From: Maricaulis sp947259345
GTDB taxonomy: Bacteria; Pseudomonadota; Alphaproteobacteria; Caulobacterales; Maricaulaceae
Direction: 5' to 3'
DNA: 64,000 nt
NCBI GenBank assembly: GCA_965217205.1
Contig: OZ244254.1
Location: 2,728,001-2,792,000 of the forward strand
The position numbers and the translations under genes are program-made. Below the pieces are notes generated by a model. That model saw nothing but the letters and a program-made list of their open reading frames with translations. It ran no database searches and had not been told where the DNA came from. Of the stretch, positions 52,515-60,201 are shown piece by piece (position 1 is the first letter of the stretch; each line of letters begins with the position of its first letter).

Positions 52515-52837
52515 CAATGCGTCTCCTTCTCGGACGCCACAAGGCTCAACAACGCATACGCGGATCCGGCATCAAAAGCTGCCAGGTCATCCTGTTCTGT
52601 CGATTGTGCCATTGCAGCCCCGGTCAACCCGCCGATTACGAGTGACAGCGCCGCTGGTGCCGCGCGAAATGACAGGGCGGGCAAGAATGATCGCAAGGCT
52701 TCGCGACAGCGATCCAGCCAGCTCTCCCGTCGTTCGATCTTCGCCCACACGGCATCCCGAAAATGTCGCGTGTCCTTCAGCGGACGCGACTTCAATACTG
52801 ACGCAAGCAGTGCATCCAGGTCTTTATCTTCCATCAT
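52514..52837 (-). CDS. CnrY-like anti-sigma factor
   Basis: A 107-residue protein with a cytoplasmic N-terminal part of about 50 residues (DKDLDALLASVLKSRPLKDTRHFRDAVWAKIERR), one transmembrane helix (APAALSLVIGGLTGAAMA) and a short periplasmic tail. Size, single-pass topology and position before the CnrX-like and sigma genes fit a CnrY-type anti-sigma factor; sequence similarity alone would not prove it. AGGAGA precedes the ATG. Confidence 0.75.
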   Translation of the reverse strand: MMEDKDLDALLASVLKSRPLKDTRHFRDAVWAKIERRESWLDRCREALRSFLPALSFRAAPAALSLVIGGLTGAAMAQSTEQDDLAAFDAGSAYALLSLVASEKETH

Positions 52838-52854
52838 CTTTCTCCTTCACCCCC

Positions 52855-53304
52855 TTACGATGTGTGCAGGTGCCGGATTTTCCACCCGTTCTCCGTACGC
52901 ACCAAAATCGCCGTACCGTGCGCGTCTCGCTCGCGCGCTTCGCCCCTCACTTCATACTCCATGCGAATGTCAAACGTCGCGAACGCAAGCCCTTGATCCA
53001 CCTCGACGGTATAGTTGGACCAGTCATAGACGTGGAACGTCACATGCTCGGCCGCGAACTCGGGAGCAAGGTGATGGTCTCGATAATTCGCCCACCCGAT
53101 GTCCTGTCCCGATCCCTCGAATATCGTGAAATCATCGCCGTCCTGAAGCACGAAGGCCTCGGCGACGGATACGTTTTCCTCAGCCAATCCACCCGAATAC
53201 CCCTCCAGAACGTCAGTAATCGAGGCTTCTTCGTTCGAAAAAGCCGGGCCCGTCAAAATCAAGCTCGTCGTGATTGCGAGGCCGGCTGCAAAAGTGGGTT
53301 TCAT
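52855..53304 (-). CDS. Secreted NTF2-like (DUF4440 type) protein
   Basis: A 149-residue protein with signal peptide (MKPTFAAGLAITTSLILTGPAFS) and one NTF2-like domain (SITDVLEGYSGGLAEENVSV, then ATFDIRMEYEVRGEARERDAHGTAILVRTENGWKIRHLH). It starts inside the acyltransferase stop (ATGA) and ends 17 bases before the anti-sigma gene, so it belongs to the operon. Ligand unknown. Confidence 0.83.
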   Translation of the reverse strand: MKPTFAAGLAITTSLILTGPAFSNEEASITDVLEGYSGGLAEENVSVAEAFVLQDGDDFTIFEGSGQDIGWANYRDHHLAPEFAAEHVTFHVYDWSNYTVEVDQGLAFATFDIRMEYEVRGEARERDAHGTAILVRTENGWKIRHLHTS

Positions 53305-54416
53305 CGATCAGTTTCCTTTACGCGGGTGTTTTGTAGGGATTGAAGAAGCCTGTCGCCCATTTTTCGAATGCCCGATCGGGACGGTTTCTCCAACATTTCG
53401 TAGGTCAGACAGGATGCTCCGATCATCAGAACGAGCAGGAGCAGAAACAATCCGGAGCTCATCGATTCGTCGATCACTGCGGCAACGTCCTGAAGGAAGT
53501 TGAAGGCGACCATGAAGAAGGGAACATGGATCATGTAGATCGCGTAGGAGACATCACCCAGGTAGACAAACAGGCCATTGTGCTCCCGCTTCGCGGAATG
53601 GCGATCGGTCTCAGCGAGCAAAAAGATAAGCGGTGCCCCCATAAGAGCGACCAAGCGATCGTCGACCGCAAGGTGGGCAAACAGCAAGTAGGCCGCCAAA
53701 GTCGCGCCAAACGCGATCTGGGCAGCTCGCCTTGGCAGGCAATAGACTTGCCCCAATCGATACAGTGCGACGCCGATCAGGAATTCCGGGATAATGCGAA
53801 GCACACCATAACGCTCGGTGGCCATCGGCAGGGTTTCCCCGAACAAGCGCGAATGGACGAGGTCCAGCGCGAAGAAAAGCGCCGTAGCAATAGCGAGCAA
53901 TGCCAAAGGGCGATGCTTCAATGCAATCGCCGCCATCATGTACGCGGGAAAGGCAAGATAGGCGAACCATTCCGCGCTGATTGACCAGGAAGGCCCATTC
54001 CATCCGAAATTCGGCGCGAACCCCCATGCGTGAATCATCAGGAGATGCGCAGGCAGGTCCTGGAGCGGAAAACGATCGGGCTCGAACGGCACGCCCAGTT
54101 GCACAGCGCCAAAGCCGATCACGCCGAGGAGCGCGATGGTCGCTATGTGCAGTGGATAGATTCGGGCGAAGCGCGCGATGATGAACCGCCCGAATTGAAA
54201 GTGCCCTTGCTCGCGCGCCGCAATGTAGACATGCGTGAGCACGAAGCCGGAAAGAATGAAAAACAGATCGACACCGAACCGTCCCATGGCGAGAAGCTGG
54301 GAGGCCGCATCAAAATCGACTCTCCACGGCTCCCGCCAGTGGTAAAACACCACCCACAACGCCGCGAAAAACCGCAGGCGAGTCAAGCTGGGCAGGTGTT
54401 GCGGGTAGGCCTTCAC
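53301..54416 (-). CDS. Acyltransferase 3 family membrane protein, copy 3
   Basis: A 371-residue membrane O-acyltransferase: LTRLRFFAALWVVFYHWREPW, GVDLFFILSGFVLTHVYIA and WSISAEWFAYLAFP, with about ten helices. It differs from copies 1 and 2 and belongs to a different branch (FAALWVVFYHW start). Embedded in the copper operon, it suggests envelope acylation as part of the response. Confidence 0.88.
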   Translation of the reverse strand: MKAYPQHLPSLTRLRFFAALWVVFYHWREPWRVDFDAASQLLAMGRFGVDLFFILSGFVLTHVYIAAREQGHFQFGRFIIARFARIYPLHIATIALLGVIGFGAVQLGVPFEPDRFPLQDLPAHLLMIHAWGFAPNFGWNGPSWSISAEWFAYLAFPAYMMAAIALKHRPLALLAIATALFFALDLVHSRLFGETLPMATERYGVLRIIPEFLIGVALYRLGQVYCLPRRAAQIAFGATLAAYLLFAHLAVDDRLVALMGAPLIFLLAETDRHSAKREHNGLFVYLGDVSYAIYMIHVPFFMVAFNFLQDVAAVIDESMSSGLFLLLLVLMIGASCLTYEMLEKPSRSGIRKMGDRLLQSLQNTRVKETDR

Positions 54417-54419
54417 CAG

Positions 54420-55298
54420 TCAGCCTCCCATCAAATGCCGCAAGCCACCATGGGCCAAGGAGCCGCCCAAAAAACCGTTGAGTGACACAGCCGCTGCCGC
54501 GCCGAAAACGCTAATGTTGAGCACCAGGGACGGCAGAGCGCTCGGGTTTCGGCGTCTCCACTCGACCGCCGCGACCACCAGCCACAGCCCGAACGCCAGG
54601 CCCGTACCCAACCAGCGGTGAGTGAGCATGACGCCGGCCTCGGCACTCGCCATCGGCCCGGCATGGGCCCAGCCCAGGAAACCGGCCGCCACACCGCCGA
54701 GCGCTCCGGTCCAGACCAGGAAGCGCACGATATCTGCGTAGGCATCCTTTTCCCGGACAAGGTTCATGGCTTGGGCCAGCGCCGCGGCGAGGATCAGCGC
54801 TATCGGAAAGTGAACCGCCACGGCATGAAAGACGCCAAGCGCCGCCAAGGCGCGTTCGAAAGCGTTCCTCGGGCCATGATCGCCCCAATGCGCATGGCCG
54901 CCGGACGCCCCCTCCGGGCCCGCGTGATGATCATCACCACCTCCGCACGGATCAACTGCACTGCCCTGGTGAGCGTGATCGTGAGCGGGAGACGTTTCGT
55001 CGGCCTGCGATGTCGGTCGCTCGCCCTCAACCGCCTGGTGGTGGTCGTGCCCCCCAGCGTCCGCACTGCTAGAAGGCAATGCGGAATCGTCATGATCGTG
55101 CGGTGGCGTGCCGGGTTCATCATGATGATCGCGCGCGGCATTCGCGGCCGTCGGCGATTCGGCGGATTGCGCTTCGGTTACAGGCTCGTGTTCTTGAGGA
55201 GGGTGAGCGAGGCCCTCGGCACTACCTAGGCCCATAATGATCAATACGGTCAATAGCATAAAGGCGTTTCGATTTAGCACGCGACGAACTCCCGGCAA
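54420..55298 (-). CDS. DUF2231-type membrane protein with a long His-rich extension
   Basis: A 292-residue protein. The C-terminal 150 residues contain four helices with the DUF2231 motif VHFPIALILAAALAQAM and a second His in LTHRWLGTGLAFGL. The first 130 residues after the signal-like helix (LLTVLIIMGLGSAEGLAH) are a linker packed with His, Asp and Glu (DHHDEPGTPPHDHDD, GGHDHHQ, PAHDHAHQG). The TTG at 55298 gives an Arg-rich start; ATG 55259 is the alternative. Likely a metal-binding membrane protein. Confidence 0.75.
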   Translation of the reverse strand: MPGVRRVLNRNAFMLLTVLIIMGLGSAEGLAHPPQEHEPVTEAQSAESPTAANAARDHHDEPGTPPHDHDDSALPSSSADAGGHDHHQAVEGERPTSQADETSPAHDHAHQGSAVDPCGGGDDHHAGPEGASGGHAHWGDHGPRNAFERALAALGVFHAVAVHFPIALILAAALAQAMNLVREKDAYADIVRFLVWTGALGGVAAGFLGWAHAGPMASAEAGVMLTHRWLGTGLAFGLWLVVAAVEWRRRNPSALPSLVLNISVFGAAAAVSLNGFLGGSLAHGGLRHLMGG

Positions 55299-55321
55299 GA
55301 TTTATGTGGAGGTATTACGCG

Positions 55322-56029
55322 TCAAACCGCCGCACCCCTCAGAATAGTGTATGGATTGGCCCGCGAAGGCCCAAGGTTCCGCTCACCGATATCGCACAGC
55401 GCTGGCGGTTCGAGGTCGGCTCCACAAGCCCGCTGAAGACACCGGTAATCTGCTGGCAATAACCCGGCAGGCGGCCGGCACAGTCTCGAGAAGTCGGCTT
55501 TCGTTCGCTTGCTGCCCGTCCAGTCGATGTTCACCCTTGGCAGGTCCGCGTCACTGCTCGCGCAATGCGCCCCGATGCGCGCAAACAAATTCACCGCGTG
55601 TTGATAGGTGAGATCTGCAAGCTCACTGCGCCGAGCCTCCTCCGGGATATCGAATCGATCAACATGAACGATCGGCCCCTCATCGACGCGGGTCGTCATC
55701 TCATGCGCGGTGACGCCATAGGTTCTCTCTCCATTCCAAAGAGCAAAACTCTCCGGGTGAGAGCCGGGATATCCGGGAGGGCCCGGGTGGATGTTGTAGG
55801 GGGTTTTCGCCAGCTTCCCGAGCAACCAACCGGGGACAATCAAGTCCGTCAGGAAGGCAAGAATTCTGACCGCCCCGGTCCGCCGCAGAACAGCCGCTTC
55901 CAATTGGTCCAGCGACTCGCAGAAAGTGACAATAATTTCTGGGTTTTGTCGTTTGAGGAAGAGATGAAAATGCGGTCGCTCGCGCTCGCCGGTGAGCACG
56001 ACCAGGTATCGCCTGCCTTCCGGATTCAT
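55322..56029 (-). CDS. Formyltransferase-family protein
   Basis: A 235-residue protein with the core of the methionyl-tRNA/GAR formyltransferase fold: PYNIHPGPPGYPGSHP carries the catalytic Asn and His, and RVDEGPIVHVDRF the catalytic Asp. It lacks the C-terminal tRNA-binding domain of Fmt, so a sugar, amine or small-molecule formyl acceptor is more likely. It overlaps the methyltransferase-like gene upstream by four bases. A formyltransferase in a copper operon is unusual. Confidence 0.85.
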   Translation of the reverse strand: MNPEGRRYLVVLTGERERPHFHLFLKRQNPEIIVTFCESLDQLEAAVLRRTGAVRILAFLTDLIVPGWLLGKLAKTPYNIHPGPPGYPGSHPESFALWNGERTYGVTAHEMTTRVDEGPIVHVDRFDIPEEARRSELADLTYQHAVNLFARIGAHCASSDADLPRVNIDWTGSKRTKADFSRLCRPPAGLLPADYRCLQRACGADLEPPALCDIGERNLGPSRANPYTILRGAAV

Positions 56030-56670
56030 GTCCGAGTTGCCCTTCCTGACATGGAAGGCCAGAACCGTGGCACTCGGCCCGAATAATCGTCGAACCGCTG
56101 CCCGAACATCTCGCGTGCCTCGCGCTCCTCAACCAGTGCGAGGCGGACGTACATCACAATCAGGATCGGATACATGACCAGAGTCAGCAAGGTCGGCCAC
56201 TGGAAGAGGAACCCCGTAAGTATCAGGATGAAACCGACGTATTGCGGATGACGAATTCTGGCATAAGGTCCGCTTACGGCGAGCTGACTGGATGATTGAG
56301 CCGCGTACAGGACACGCCAAGAGGCCGCCACCAGCCAGAATCCCCCACCAATCAAGAGAGCGCTGAGAATATGGAAGGGGCCGAAGTGTGGATTTCCCTG
56401 CCAGCCAAACAGCATCTCGAGCAGATGCCCCGAGTCGTGGCTGAACCAATCAATGTCCGGATAGCGGGTCTGCAGCCAGCCGGAAAGAAGGTAAAGTGTC
56501 AGCGGAAATCCGTACATCTCCGTGAACAGGGCAACCAGGAACGCACTGAACGCACCGAATGACCGCCAGTCTCTCCAGGAACGCGGGCGCGAAAAACTCG
56601 CGGCAAACAAGATGAACACGACCGAGTTCAATACGACCAGCGTCCAAAGACCATAATCGGCAGGCTGCAT
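56026..56670 (-). CDS. Isoprenylcysteine carboxyl methyltransferase-like membrane protein
   Basis: A 214-residue protein with five or six helices and the ICMT/PEMT C-terminal signature SGPYARIRHPQYVGFILILTGFLFQWPT, followed by EEREAREMFGQRFDDYSGRVPRFWP. In bacteria these proteins probably methylate lipids or small molecules rather than prenylated proteins. GGAG precedes ATG 56670; a longer frame upstream looks non-coding. An apparent relative is the broken gene at 20926-21137. Confidence 0.88.
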   Translation of the reverse strand: MQPADYGLWTLVVLNSVVFILFAASFSRPRSWRDWRSFGAFSAFLVALFTEMYGFPLTLYLLSGWLQTRYPDIDWFSHDSGHLLEMLFGWQGNPHFGPFHILSALLIGGGFWLVAASWRVLYAAQSSSQLAVSGPYARIRHPQYVGFILILTGFLFQWPTLLTLVMYPILIVMYVRLALVEEREAREMFGQRFDDYSGRVPRFWPSMSGRATRT

Positions 56671-56686
56671 GACTGGGCTCCGCTCT

Positions 56687-56875
56687 TCAGTGTCGATGCT
56701 GGCCGTGCATGAGGCCGTGCCCGAACACACAAACGAGGAGCAAACCGATCACGAACCAGTCCCCCGTGAGGTGGGCGCGATGCTCCAGCAAGAGCAAACC
56801 GCCCGCGATCACAGCGAACAAGCCGAAAACAGTCCAAAACAAGCGGTGAGATGCATCAGGGGGTCGATCGGTCAT
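56687..56875 (-). CDS. DUF2933-type small membrane protein, first gene of the copper operon
   Basis: A 62-residue protein with two helices (LFWTVFGLFAVIAGGLLLLEH, FVIGLLLVCVFGHGLMHG) ending in the His-rich tail GHGLMHGQHRH, the DUF2933 pattern. It is usually found in copper or silver clusters. It lies 16 bases upstream of the methyltransferase-like gene and appears to open the minus-strand operon; about 150 bases separate it from the divergent ftsH-like gene. Confidence 0.85.
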   Translation of the reverse strand: MTDRPPDASHRLFWTVFGLFAVIAGGLLLLEHRAHLTGDWFVIGLLLVCVFGHGLMHGQHRH

Positions 56876-57025
56876 TCAGCAACCTCGAGACTCGATGGAT
56901 TTGCCTTGATTACGCTCGGTGGCGTTCCATCCCTCACAGCCCCGTCGACCAAGTCCGGCTTTGCTCGCTGAACCGTCGCGAGGGATGGCGCAGGTTCGCG
57001 CGTAAGCAGATTGCAGGAGAGACGA

Positions 57026-58843
57026 ATGGACCGACGCATATCCTTTCACACCTGGTATGTGGTGTTCGCTATTTTCACCGTCCTGATGCTCCAGACCTGG
57101 ATCTCGCAGTCCAGTCATCAGCAGGCCGTCCCCTACAGCGAGTTCATCGCAGCGCTTGAGTCTGGAGAATTATCCGACGTCGAGATCAGCGGACAAACCA
57201 TCCGGGGCACGCGTGCTGGCTCTTCGGGCGATGCCCCTCAACACATCGTGGCTACAGTTGTCGATCCGGCACTGGCGGAAACGCTTTCACAGTATGATGT
57301 CACCTATTCCGCCCGAGCGCAGAACGGTCTCGCCGCCGCCCTGCTCTCCTGGTTTTTGCCTATGATTCTGTTTCTGGCCGTATGGATGTTTTTCATCCGA
57401 CGCATGGCCAATCAGGGCGGGATTGGCGGAAATGCCCTGTCGATCGGACAGTCCAATGCAAAAGTGTATGTCGAGACTGATACACGGGTTACGTTTGCGG
57501 ATGTCGCGGGCGTTGAAGAAGCCAAGGCAGAACTAAAGGAAATCGTAGATTTCCTCAAAGACCCCCAAGGCTATGGCCGACTGGGCGCGCGAATGCCCAA
57601 GGGAATCCTGTTGGTCGGTCCACCCGGTACCGGAAAAACCCTGTTCGCCAGGGCGATGGCTGGTGAGGCGGATGTACCGTTCTTCTCGATCAATGGCTCC
57701 GAATTTGTGGAGATGTTCGTCGGGGTCGGTGCAGCTCGCGTGCGCGATCTCTTCGAGAAGGCGCGCGAGAAGGCGCCTGCGATCATTTTTATCGATGAGT
57801 TGGATGCGCTCGGTCGAGCGCGTGGTGCGTACCCCGGATTCGGAGGTCACGACGAGAAGGAGCAAACGCTCAATCAATTGTTGTCGGAACTCGATGGTTT
57901 CGATCCCAGCCACGGCCTGGTACTGCTGGCCGCGACAAACCGACCCGAAGTCCTCGACCCAGCATTATTGAGGGCCGGTCGATTTGATCGTCAGGTCCTC
58001 GTGGACCGCCCCGACAAGACGGGCCGCGTCGCGATCCTTCACGTCCATGCCCGGCGGATCCACATCGAAGCGAACACCGACCTCGAGGAAATAGCTGCTC
58101 TGACACCCGGCTTTAGTGGGGCTGACCTCGAAAACCTCGTCAACGAGGCGGCGCTGCTCGCCACTCGGCGGAACGCCTCGGCAGTCAACCTCATCGACTT
58201 CGTGTCCGCGATCGAGCGGATCGTTGCAGGGCTTGAAAAAAAGAACCGCCTGCTCAACCCCGCTGAGCGCCGTACGGTCGCCTACCACGAATTGGGTCAT
58301 GCCTTCGTCGCGATGGCTCTGGAAAACGCCGATCCCGTACAGAAGGTCTCGATCATCCCTCGAGGTATAGGAGCGCTCGGCTATACGATCCAAAGGCCCA
58401 TAGAAGACCGTTTTTTGATGTCCCGCGCAGAACTTGAAACCAAAATGGCCGTTCTCCTTGGCGGTCGGGCGGCTGAGCAGCTTGTTTTCGACGAAGTATC
58501 GACAGGAGCCGCTGATGATCTGCAGAAGGCAACCCAGATCGCGCGCGGCATGGCCACTCGTTATGGCATGATAGCCGATCTGGGCCAGGTGGCGCTAGAA
58601 TCCGACGACCAGCTCTTCCTGGGACCACGTGCGGAATCTGCCTCGCATATGTACAGCGAGGCGACCGCCGAAAAGATCGACAATGCCGTGGCAACACAGA
58701 TCGACAGGGCCTTTCAACAGGCCACGCAAATCCTCACTTCTCACCGCAAAACGCTGGATGAGGTCGCCGACATCCTGCTTGAGAAGGAAACCTTGTCCGG
58801 CACTGAACTGGCCAGGGCAGCTGGAGCGCACAAATGGACATGA
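57026..58843 (+). CDS. ftsH: FtsH-like ATP-dependent membrane zinc protease (accessory copy)
   Basis: A 605-residue AAA+ protease. TM1 is at about 11-27, a periplasmic domain follows, and TM2 is at about 105-124. Walker A GPPGTGKT is at 198-205, Walker B IIFIDELD at 253-260, the second region of homology around 303-325 and the zinc site HELGH at 421-425. It degrades membrane and misfolded proteins. It is slightly short for housekeeping FtsH and diverges in the linker, so it is probably an accessory copy linked to stress. ATG 57026 has AGGAGAG upstream. Confidence 0.93.
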   Translation: MDRRISFHTWYVVFAIFTVLMLQTWISQSSHQQAVPYSEFIAALESGELSDVEISGQTIRGTRAGSSGDAPQHIVATVVDPALAETLSQYDVTYSARAQNGLAAALLSWFLPMILFLAVWMFFIRRMANQGGIGGNALSIGQSNAKVYVETDTRVTFADVAGVEEAKAELKEIVDFLKDPQGYGRLGARMPKGILLVGPPGTGKTLFARAMAGEADVPFFSINGSEFVEMFVGVGAARVRDLFEKAREKAPAIIFIDELDALGRARGAYPGFGGHDEKEQTLNQLLSELDGFDPSHGLVLLAATNRPEVLDPALLRAGRFDRQVLVDRPDKTGRVAILHVHARRIHIEANTDLEEIAALTPGFSGADLENLVNEAALLATRRNASAVNLIDFVSAIERIVAGLEKKNRLLNPAERRTVAYHELGHAFVAMALENADPVQKVSIIPRGIGALGYTIQRPIEDRFLMSRAELETKMAVLLGGRAAEQLVFDEVSTGAADDLQKATQIARGMATRYGMIADLGQVALESDDQLFLGPRAESASHMYSEATAEKIDNAVATQIDRAFQQATQILTSHRKTLDEVADILLEKETLSGTELARAAGAHKWT

Positions 58844-60201
58844 CTCTTCGATTCCTCGGAGCCGCCGGAACTGTCACAGGCTCCAAATTTCTGCTGAACA
58901 CCGGGCCAAGTTCTTGGTTGATCGATTGCGGATTGTTCCAGGGCCTGAAAGCCATGAGAGAAAAGAACTGGTCCGGATTAGAATTCGACGTGACCGATCT
59001 CGCGGGCGTGTTGCTCACCCATGCTCATATCGATCACTCCGGTTATATCCCCGTACTCGCCAAGAGTGGTTATCGAGGGCCGGTCTACGCCACCGACGCG
59101 ACCGTCGACTTGTGTAAAACCCTGCTCCCCGACAGCGGCTATCTACAAGAAAAAGATGCCGATTTCGCAAACCGCCACGGTTTTTCGCGGCATAGCCCCG
59201 CCGAACCCCTATACACGCGAAAGGATGCGGTAGACGCGCTCAAGCTCTTCCGGAGCATCTCCTTCGCCAAACAAACAACCCTTGAAACCGGGCTCACAGC
59301 CAGCTTCCTGCCAGCCGGCCACATTCTCGGGGCATCAATCATCGAACTCGGCTTGCCGAACAAGCAGCGCATCGTCTTCTCAGGCGATCTCGGTCGGCTT
59401 CAAAGTGACACGATGCTGTCGCCGACCTCGATAGATCATGCTGACTACCTGATGATCGAATCCACCTACGGCGACCGCAAACATCAGCACGTCGACATCG
59501 AAGTCGAGCTGGCAGCGGTCATCTGCGAAACCGCGGCGCGCGGCGGAACCATCATCGTGCCCGCATTCGCAGTCGGCCGCACGCAATCACTGTTACATCA
59601 TATTGCAAGGTTGAAACGCCGCGACGCCATTCCGGATCTTCCCATATTCCTGGACAGCCCGATGGCGATCAATGCCAGTGAACTCTTCTGCACACATCTC
59701 GACGCGCACCATTTGAGTGACACGGAATGCCGGGACGCATGCGGGATTGCTACCTATGTGAGAACAACCGAGGATTCCAAGGCCCTCACAACCAACCGCG
59801 TGCCGAAAATCATCATCTCAGCGAGCGGCATGGCAACCGGCGGACGGGTCGTTCACCACATCAAGAACTTTGCGTCCGACCCTCGCAACGCGATCTTGTT
59901 CACTGGCTTTCAGGCCGCTGGCACGCGCGGCCGATCAATCGTGGATGGTGCAATCAGCGTCAAGATTCACGGACAGAATATCCCTATCCGCGCCAGCGTT
60001 CACAATATCGACGCCCTTTCTGCTCACGCGGATGCGGACGAGATACTTACCTGGCTCGGCAAATTTCGCGCGCCGCCACGAAGAACCTTCATCGTCCATG
60101 GTGAGCCGAATGCGAGCGCTGCCTTGCAGGCTCGCATCTCGACCGAACTGGGCTGGAATTGTGTCATTCCCAGCCTCGGAGAGGAAGTGAGCCTGACGTG
60201 A
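58834..60201 (+). CDS. Metallo-beta-lactamase/beta-CASP RNA nuclease
   Basis: A 455-residue protein of the RNA-specific MBL-fold exonuclease family. Motif I-II is LLTHAHIDHSGYIP (HAHIDH at 63-68), followed by the GHILGAS and FSGDLG motifs, the beta-CASP domain (PIFLDSPMA) and a C-terminal IVHGEP. It probably processes RNA in the cytoplasm. It starts 10 bases before the ftsH stop, in another frame, so translation is coupled. Confidence 0.92.
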   Translation: MDMTLRFLGAAGTVTGSKFLLNTGPSSWLIDCGLFQGLKAMREKNWSGLEFDVTDLAGVLLTHAHIDHSGYIPVLAKSGYRGPVYATDATVDLCKTLLPDSGYLQEKDADFANRHGFSRHSPAEPLYTRKDAVDALKLFRSISFAKQTTLETGLTASFLPAGHILGASIIELGLPNKQRIVFSGDLGRLQSDTMLSPTSIDHADYLMIESTYGDRKHQHVDIEVELAAVICETAARGGTIIVPAFAVGRTQSLLHHIARLKRRDAIPDLPIFLDSPMAINASELFCTHLDAHHLSDTECRDACGIATYVRTTEDSKALTTNRVPKIIISASGMATGGRVVHHIKNFASDPRNAILFTGFQAAGTRGRSIVDGAISVKIHGQNIPIRASVHNIDALSAHADADEILTWLGKFRAPPRRTFIVHGEPNASAALQARISTELGWNCVIPSLGEEVSLT

